A stretch of 9,448 nt of DNA from an uncultured Oscillospiraceae bacterium (lineage in GTDB: Bacteria; Bacillota; Clostridia; Oscillospirales; Acutalibacteraceae): NCBI GenBank assembly GCA_902495835.1, contig CABUYS010000050.1:1-9448 (forward strand). Direction: 5' to 3'. Every line of letters begins with the position of its first letter. The stretch's first letter is position 1. A program made the position numbers and the translations under genes. Shown piece by piece: positions 6,483 to 9,448 of the stretch. Under the pieces are notes generated by a model, which did no database searches, was not told the DNA's origin, and worked only from the letters and a program-made list of their open reading frames with translations.

Positions 6483-7229
6483 TTATATTAAAATTCCACC
6501 ATTTATTCCAATTGTCTGACCGATTATAAAATTTGAATCGTTTCCTGCAAGAAAAACAATCATTTTTGATACGTCTCCGACGCTTCCCAATCTTAAACAA
6601 GGCGTATCATTTTTTATTTCTTCAATTTCTTCCTCGCTTAAATTCAGTTCCGCATTCATTTCAGTGTCTATAAATCCCGGAGCTACGCAATTGACTTGTA
6701 TATTCGAAGGAGCGAGCTCCTTTGCCAAAGCTTTTGTAAAACCTATAACGGCGGCTTTGGAAGCCGAATAATGAACTTCGCAAGAACCGCCGGTTACGCC
6801 CCAAACAGATGAAACGTTTATTATTTTTCCGCTGTGTTGTTTTATCATATACTTCGCGGCACGCTGAGTGCAGTTAAACATCCCGTGAATATTAACATCA
6901 AACATATGAGTCCATTCTTCGTAAGAAATATCGGTAAAAAGTTTTTGCGAAGATATTCCCGCGTTATTCACCAATACGTCAATTCTTCCAAATTCTTCTA
7001 TAGTTTTATTTATGAGATATTCGGCTTCTGCCGGTTTGGAAACGTCGGCTTTTAAAGCAATAACGCAAGAATGCGGACTAGTATGTCTTATCTCTTCAAG
7101 AAGGCCCAGAGCCCTTTCTTTGGATTTATTATAATTAATTACAACATTATAACCTTTTTGTGCAAATTCTCTCGCTGTTTGAGCACCTATACCACGAGAA
7201 CTTCCTGTAACAACCACAGTTTTTTTCAA
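6483..7229 (-). CDS. SDR-family oxidoreductase, FabG-like; probable YmfI-type EF-P 5-aminopentanone reductase
   Basis: This is a classical short-chain dehydrogenase/reductase of 248 aa from TTG 7229. It has the NAD(P)-binding TGSSRGIG (8-15), ADVS (61-64) and NNAG (88-91). The catalytic tetrad is N113, S141 (NVSSVWG), Y154 and K158 (YSASK), followed by PGFIDTEM and a C-terminal GQTIGINGG. The sequence resembles FabG, but it is not in a fatty-acid cluster. The QKLFTDIS..W..MFDVN, SSVWG and SCEVHYSASK segments match, from memory, the YmfI group that reduces the 5-aminopentanone modification on elongation factor P. I favour that role over 3-oxoacyl-ACP reduction, at about 60 per cent. The TTG start shares two bases with the upstream stop (TTGA), has GGAGA about 10 nt before it, and gives the usual MKKTVVVTG beginning. 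An ATG at 7250, which would add 7 residues, is the alternative. Confidence 0.9.
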   Translation of the reverse strand: MKKTVVVTGSSRGIGAQTAREFAQKGYNVVINYNKSKERALGLLEEIRHTSPHSCVIALKADVSKPAEAEYLINKTIEEFGRIDVLVNNAGISSQKLFTDISYEEWTHMFDVNIHGMFNCTQRAAKYMIKQHSGKIINVSSVWGVTGGSCEVHYSASKAAVIGFTKALAKELAPSNIQVNCVAPGFIDTEMNAELNLSEEEIEEIKNDTPCLRLGSVGDVSKMIVFLAGNDSNFIIGQTIGINGGILI

Positions 7230-7738
7230 TCTGAAATTTTCTCCATGCACGAAACTATCTCTCCCACATAAATTTTGTGATAATCATTTTTTTCATAATT
7301 TTTTTCCAAAGTTACATCAATAAACCCCGAAGGATCCATAAATTGAGTGTAAATTTTTTTACATACGAACACATTTTCAGCTTCCTCAAAATACGGAGCT
7401 TCCTTATCGAATAAAGGAGTAAGATTTGTTTCTTTTATTTTATCGGTATTCCTTCCTGAGTGAGTTCCGCAAAAATTAAGTTCCTTTCTGTACTTTGAAC
7501 CAAAAAAAGACAGCGTGTAGTAATCATTATTTTCCAAAAATTCAAACGTATAGCGTTGAGGTCTTACAAATATCGTGGTAACGTTTTTATTCCACAATAC
7601 ACCGATAGATCCCCAGCTTGCCGTCATTGTGTTAAATTTTTGCCTATCCCCTGCCGTTATGAGCATCCAATTATCCCCTATTTGAGAAAAAGCATTAAAT
7701 TCAGTCAATTTTTTTGGATTTATTTCTTTAAAACTCAC
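7226..7738 (-). CDS. Flavin reductase-like protein (FMN-binding split barrel)
   Basis: This 170-aa protein belongs to the flavin-reductase-like domain family, which binds FMN in a split beta-barrel and transfers electrons between NAD(P)H or partner proteins and flavin. The typical segments are NWMLITAGD (23-31), FNTMTASWGSIGVLW (35-49), where the FMN phosphate-binding loop lies, and TTIFVRPQRYTFEFLE (54-69). The length is normal for the stand-alone clostridial members, whose substrates are mostly unknown. The start is GTG at 7738, 9 nt after AAAGGAG. An ATG at 7745 sits closer to the Shine-Dalgarno but is out of frame and stops after five codons. It begins 14 nt after the M50 gene, with the Shine-Dalgarno overlapping that gene's stop, and ends in a TTGA overlap with the SDR gene. 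Translation of the chain is therefore probably coupled. Confidence 0.9.
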   Translation of the reverse strand: MSFKEINPKKLTEFNAFSQIGDNWMLITAGDRQKFNTMTASWGSIGVLWNKNVTTIFVRPQRYTFEFLENNDYYTLSFFGSKYRKELNFCGTHSGRNTDKIKETNLTPLFDKEAPYFEEAENVFVCKKIYTQFMDPSGFIDVTLEKNYEKNDYHKIYVGEIVSCMEKISD

Positions 7739-7752
7739 TTTCCATTTCTCCT

Positions 7753-8355
7753 TTACAAAAATGTATTCTCTTTAAAAAATATACACAAAATCAGGTATAT
7801 TCCGACCATAAGTAATGAAAAATTATATCCCGAAATCTTCAAAATTCCGATGCCACACACGAAAACAGGAATCGCAAACAAAAAAGACAGTATATTTAAA
7901 ATTTTGTAAGCAGTGCAAATATTTGTTTTTTTGATTAGCATAAGAAGCAATATACACCCTCCGTCCAAAACGGCAACAGGCAATAAATTAAGAACTCCTA
8001 TACACATATTTTGGCAGTATACCGCACGAATAATATCGTGACTAACGTAAAAACTTAAAATTTTAAATACTGCCGCAATCAAAAAATTCATCATGGAGCC
8101 GCTAAGCAAAATTATAAAAATGTCATTAAAATTATGATATTTCAAAAACATATCAGCACTGACGCATCCAAGATTAATATTATCAACCTCATAACCTCTT
8201 AATTTTATTGCAAAAACGTGCCCCATTTCATGCATAAAAGAAGAAACAATTCCAACCAATATCAATCCGGATTTATCCATAAAAACCATAAAAACCAAAA
8301 CTGCAAAAAAATAAAAATCAAGTTTTATCTTACAGCCTAAAATTGTAAAATTTAT
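7753..8355 (-). CDS. M50 family site-2-type intramembrane metalloprotease (SpoIVFB-like)
   Basis: Site-2 proteases are zinc enzymes that cut proteins within the membrane. From the AUA at 8355 the protein is 200 aa with several transmembrane helices. Zinc ligands lie in HEMGH (42-46), the LSGSMMN segment at about 84-90 corresponds to the usual SGP..N motif, and NLLPVAVLDGG (123-133, D131) is the third zinc site. These positions match SpoIVFB (HExxH at 43-47), the sporulation protease that matures pro-sigma-K. The C-terminal CBS domain of B. subtilis SpoIVFB is absent, so the sporulation role is only a possibility. The first conventional start, TTG at 8298, has no Shine-Dalgarno and would remove the family-like N-terminus NFTILGCKIKLDFYFF. 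The upstream frame is open to the AUA, 7 nt after GGAGG and overlapping the gltA stop as ATAA. Family call firm; start codon unusual. Confidence 0.9.
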   Translation of the reverse strand: MNFTILGCKIKLDFYFFAVLVFMVFMDKSGLILVGIVSSFMHEMGHVFAIKLRGYEVDNINLGCVSADMFLKYHNFNDIFIILLSGSMMNFLIAAVFKILSFYVSHDIIRAVYCQNMCIGVLNLLPVAVLDGGCILLLMLIKKTNICTAYKILNILSFLFAIPVFVCGIGILKISGYNFSLLMVGIYLILCIFFKENTFL

Positions 8356-9448
8356 CTGTCAACCTCCAAATCGTTCTCTGCATTTAAATCATAAAATATC
8401 TGATGAGCAGCTTTTTTTCCGGCTCCCATGGCCTGTATTACGGTAGCCGCTCCCGTAACCGCATCTCCTCCCGCATATACAAATTTTCGGGATGTTTGGG
8501 AAGTTTGTAAATCCGTTATAATTCTCCCCTTTGAATCGAATTCAAGTTCTGGCTCGGAATTACGAATAAGAGAATTCGGGGAATTTCCTATTGCAACTAT
8601 AACCGTGTCAGCCAAAACTTCGAATTCGCTATCAGGTATAACCGAAACGGATTTTCTTCCCGAAGAATCTTTTTCTTCAAGCTTCATTTTAACGCATTCG
8701 ATTTTTGATACAATTCCGTTTTCTCCCAAAAATCTTTTGGGATTACTTAAAAATAAAAATTCTATTCCCTCTTCTTTGGCGTGAATAACCTCTGCTCTGC
8801 GAGCAGGCATTTCGTTTTCAGTACGACGATATATAACCGTTACTTTTTCGGCTCCGAGCCTTTTTGCAACCCTTGCAGCATCCATAGCAACGTTACCCGC
8901 TCCAATTACTGCCACTTTCTTTACCGGAGGAATGGGCGTGTCATATTCCTCTTTATTGGCATGCATTAAATTAACTCTTGTTAAAAATTCATTTGCAGAA
9001 TAAATTCCCGACATTCCTTCTCCGGGAATATTCATAAAGTTAGGCAATCCCGCACCAGACGAAATATAAACCGCACTGTAACCTTGCTCAAAAAGAGAGT
9101 CAATCGAAAAAGACTGCCCTGCCACAACATTCGTCAATATTTTTACGCCTTTATTTTTTAAATTTTCCAATTCATGGGCTAAAACTTTTCTCGGAAGTCT
9201 AAATTCCGGAATTCCATAAGCAAGCACTCCTCCGGGAATGTGCAACGCTTCAAAAACCGTCACTTCAAATCCAAGCCCTGCAAGTTCTGAGGCACATGTT
9301 AAACCCGAAGGTCCGGAACCCACCACTGCAATTTTATGCTGATTATTGCTTAAAATGCACTCTGATTTTTCATTTTCATTATTTTTATCGGCACAATAGC
9401 GTTCAAGACTTCCGATTGCGACAGGCTCTCCGGATTTATTCCTTACGC
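8352..9448 (-). CDS. gltA: NADPH-dependent glutamate synthase-type flavoprotein GltA (partial, 5' end outside window)
   Basis: About 364 residues are visible; family members are near 460 aa, so about 100 N-terminal residues, including the usual N-terminal Fe-S region, lie beyond the window. The frame is open to the edge and begins VRNKSGEPVAIGSLERYCAD, typical of the linker after the Fe-S domain. An FAD-binding site follows, VVGSGPSG, then GGVLAYGIPEFRLP and the NADPH-binding GAGNVAMD, with a C-terminal AGGDAVTGAATVIQAMGAG that contacts FAD. The family includes the homotetrameric GltA and GltB small subunits that feed electrons to glutamate synthesis, and also NfnB, the large subunit of the electron-bifurcating NADH-dependent ferredoxin:NADP oxidoreductase. 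If an NfnA-like gene lies just upstream, NfnB is the better name; that cannot be seen here. A GTG at 9326 is internal, not a start. Confidence 0.92.
   Translation of the reverse strand, partial: VRNKSGEPVAIGSLERYCADKNNENEKSECILSNNQHKIAVVGSGPSGLTCASELAGLGFEVTVFEALHIPGGVLAYGIPEFRLPRKVLAHELENLKNKGVKILTNVVAGQSFSIDSLFEQGYSAVYISSGAGLPNFMNIPGEGMSGIYSANEFLTRVNLMHANKEEYDTPIPPVKKVAVIGAGNVAMDAARVAKRLGAEKVTVIYRRTENEMPARRAEVIHAKEEGIEFLFLSNPKRFLGENGIVSKIECVKMKLEEKDSSGRKSVSVIPDSEFEVLADTVIVAIGNSPNSLIRNSEPELEFDSKGRIITDLQTSQTSRKFVYAGGDAVTGAATVIQAMGAGKKAAHQIFYDLNAENDLEVDR
8363..8367 (-). promoter_or_regulatory. Ribosome binding site of the M50 gene, inside the end of gltA
   Basis: GGAGG lies within the codons for Leu-Glu-Val near the gltA C-terminus. 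It is followed by 7 nt and then AUA (8355-8353), whose last two bases are shared with the gltA stop TAA (8354-8352). No ATG, GTG or TTG in the protease frame lies within reach of this site. Confidence 0.7.

Noticed and set aside
7556..7909. Plus-strand open frame across the flavin-reductase/M50 junction
   Set aside because: It is antisense to two supported genes, has no ribosome binding site, and its composition is typical of a shadow frame.
8289..8298. TTG 8298 or ATG 8289 as the M50 start
   Set aside because: No Shine-Dalgarno precedes them, and both would cut off the N-terminal segment that the family has before its HExxH helix.
1..9448. CRISPR arrays, tRNA or rRNA genes, insertion sequences, riboswitches
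   Set aside because: No regularly spaced repeats, cloverleaf-like segments, transposase motifs or long structured leaders were seen. Nearly all the DNA is occupied by the genes listed, and no gene-free stretch exceeds about 180 bases.

Overview
The window is low-GC bacterial DNA with strong AGGAG-type ribosome binding sites and tightly packed genes, most of them on the minus strand. The order miaB, ricA-like (YlbF/YmcA family), mutS, mutL is the one found in Bacillus and Clostridia. Together with a DUF378 protein, a homotetrameric-type GltA and a SpoIVFB-like M50 protease, it points to an anaerobic Firmicute, probably a Clostridia member. No RNA genes, insertion sequences or CRISPR arrays were seen.

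Region 1 (1-4678, minus): an operon for tRNA modification and mismatch repair. A good sigma-A-type promoter (4650-4678) drives miaB, then a small YlbF/YmcA-family protein with a cysteine-rich tail, then mutS, then the first codons of mutL. Gaps are 13-20 nt. The mutL reading frame carries an in-frame TAG exactly where the conserved catalytic Glu of the GHKL ATPase should be. It lies six bases from the window edge, so it is either a real pseudogene or an end-of-sequence error.

Region 2 (4725-5381, plus): two small membrane proteins. The first is an 82-aa DUF378 protein with its own promoter. The second is an unrecognised 99-aa protein whose Shine-Dalgarno and ATG sit in the 25-nt loop of a perfect 13-bp inverted repeat.

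Region 3 (5357-6458, minus): two adjacent genes for small, cysteine-containing proteins with signal peptides. I recognise neither, but they look like diverged tandem duplicates: the same cleavage-site register, the same central hydrophobic block and a similar Cys/Gly/Tyr C-terminus. The downstream one overlaps the plus-strand gene tail to tail by 25 bp. This is the least explained part of the window.

Region 4 (6483-9448, minus): a tightly coupled operon of a GltA-like flavoprotein (5' end outside the window), an M50 site-2-type protease, a flavin-reductase-like protein and an SDR reductase that resembles the YmfI-type EF-P 5-aminopentanone reductases. Two of the junctions use stop/start overlaps with non-ATG starts. 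The protease appears to begin at an AUA codon placed 7 nt after a perfect GGAGG and overlapping the gltA stop as ATAA. Non-ATG starts (TTG, GTG, AUA) are favoured for five genes in this window.
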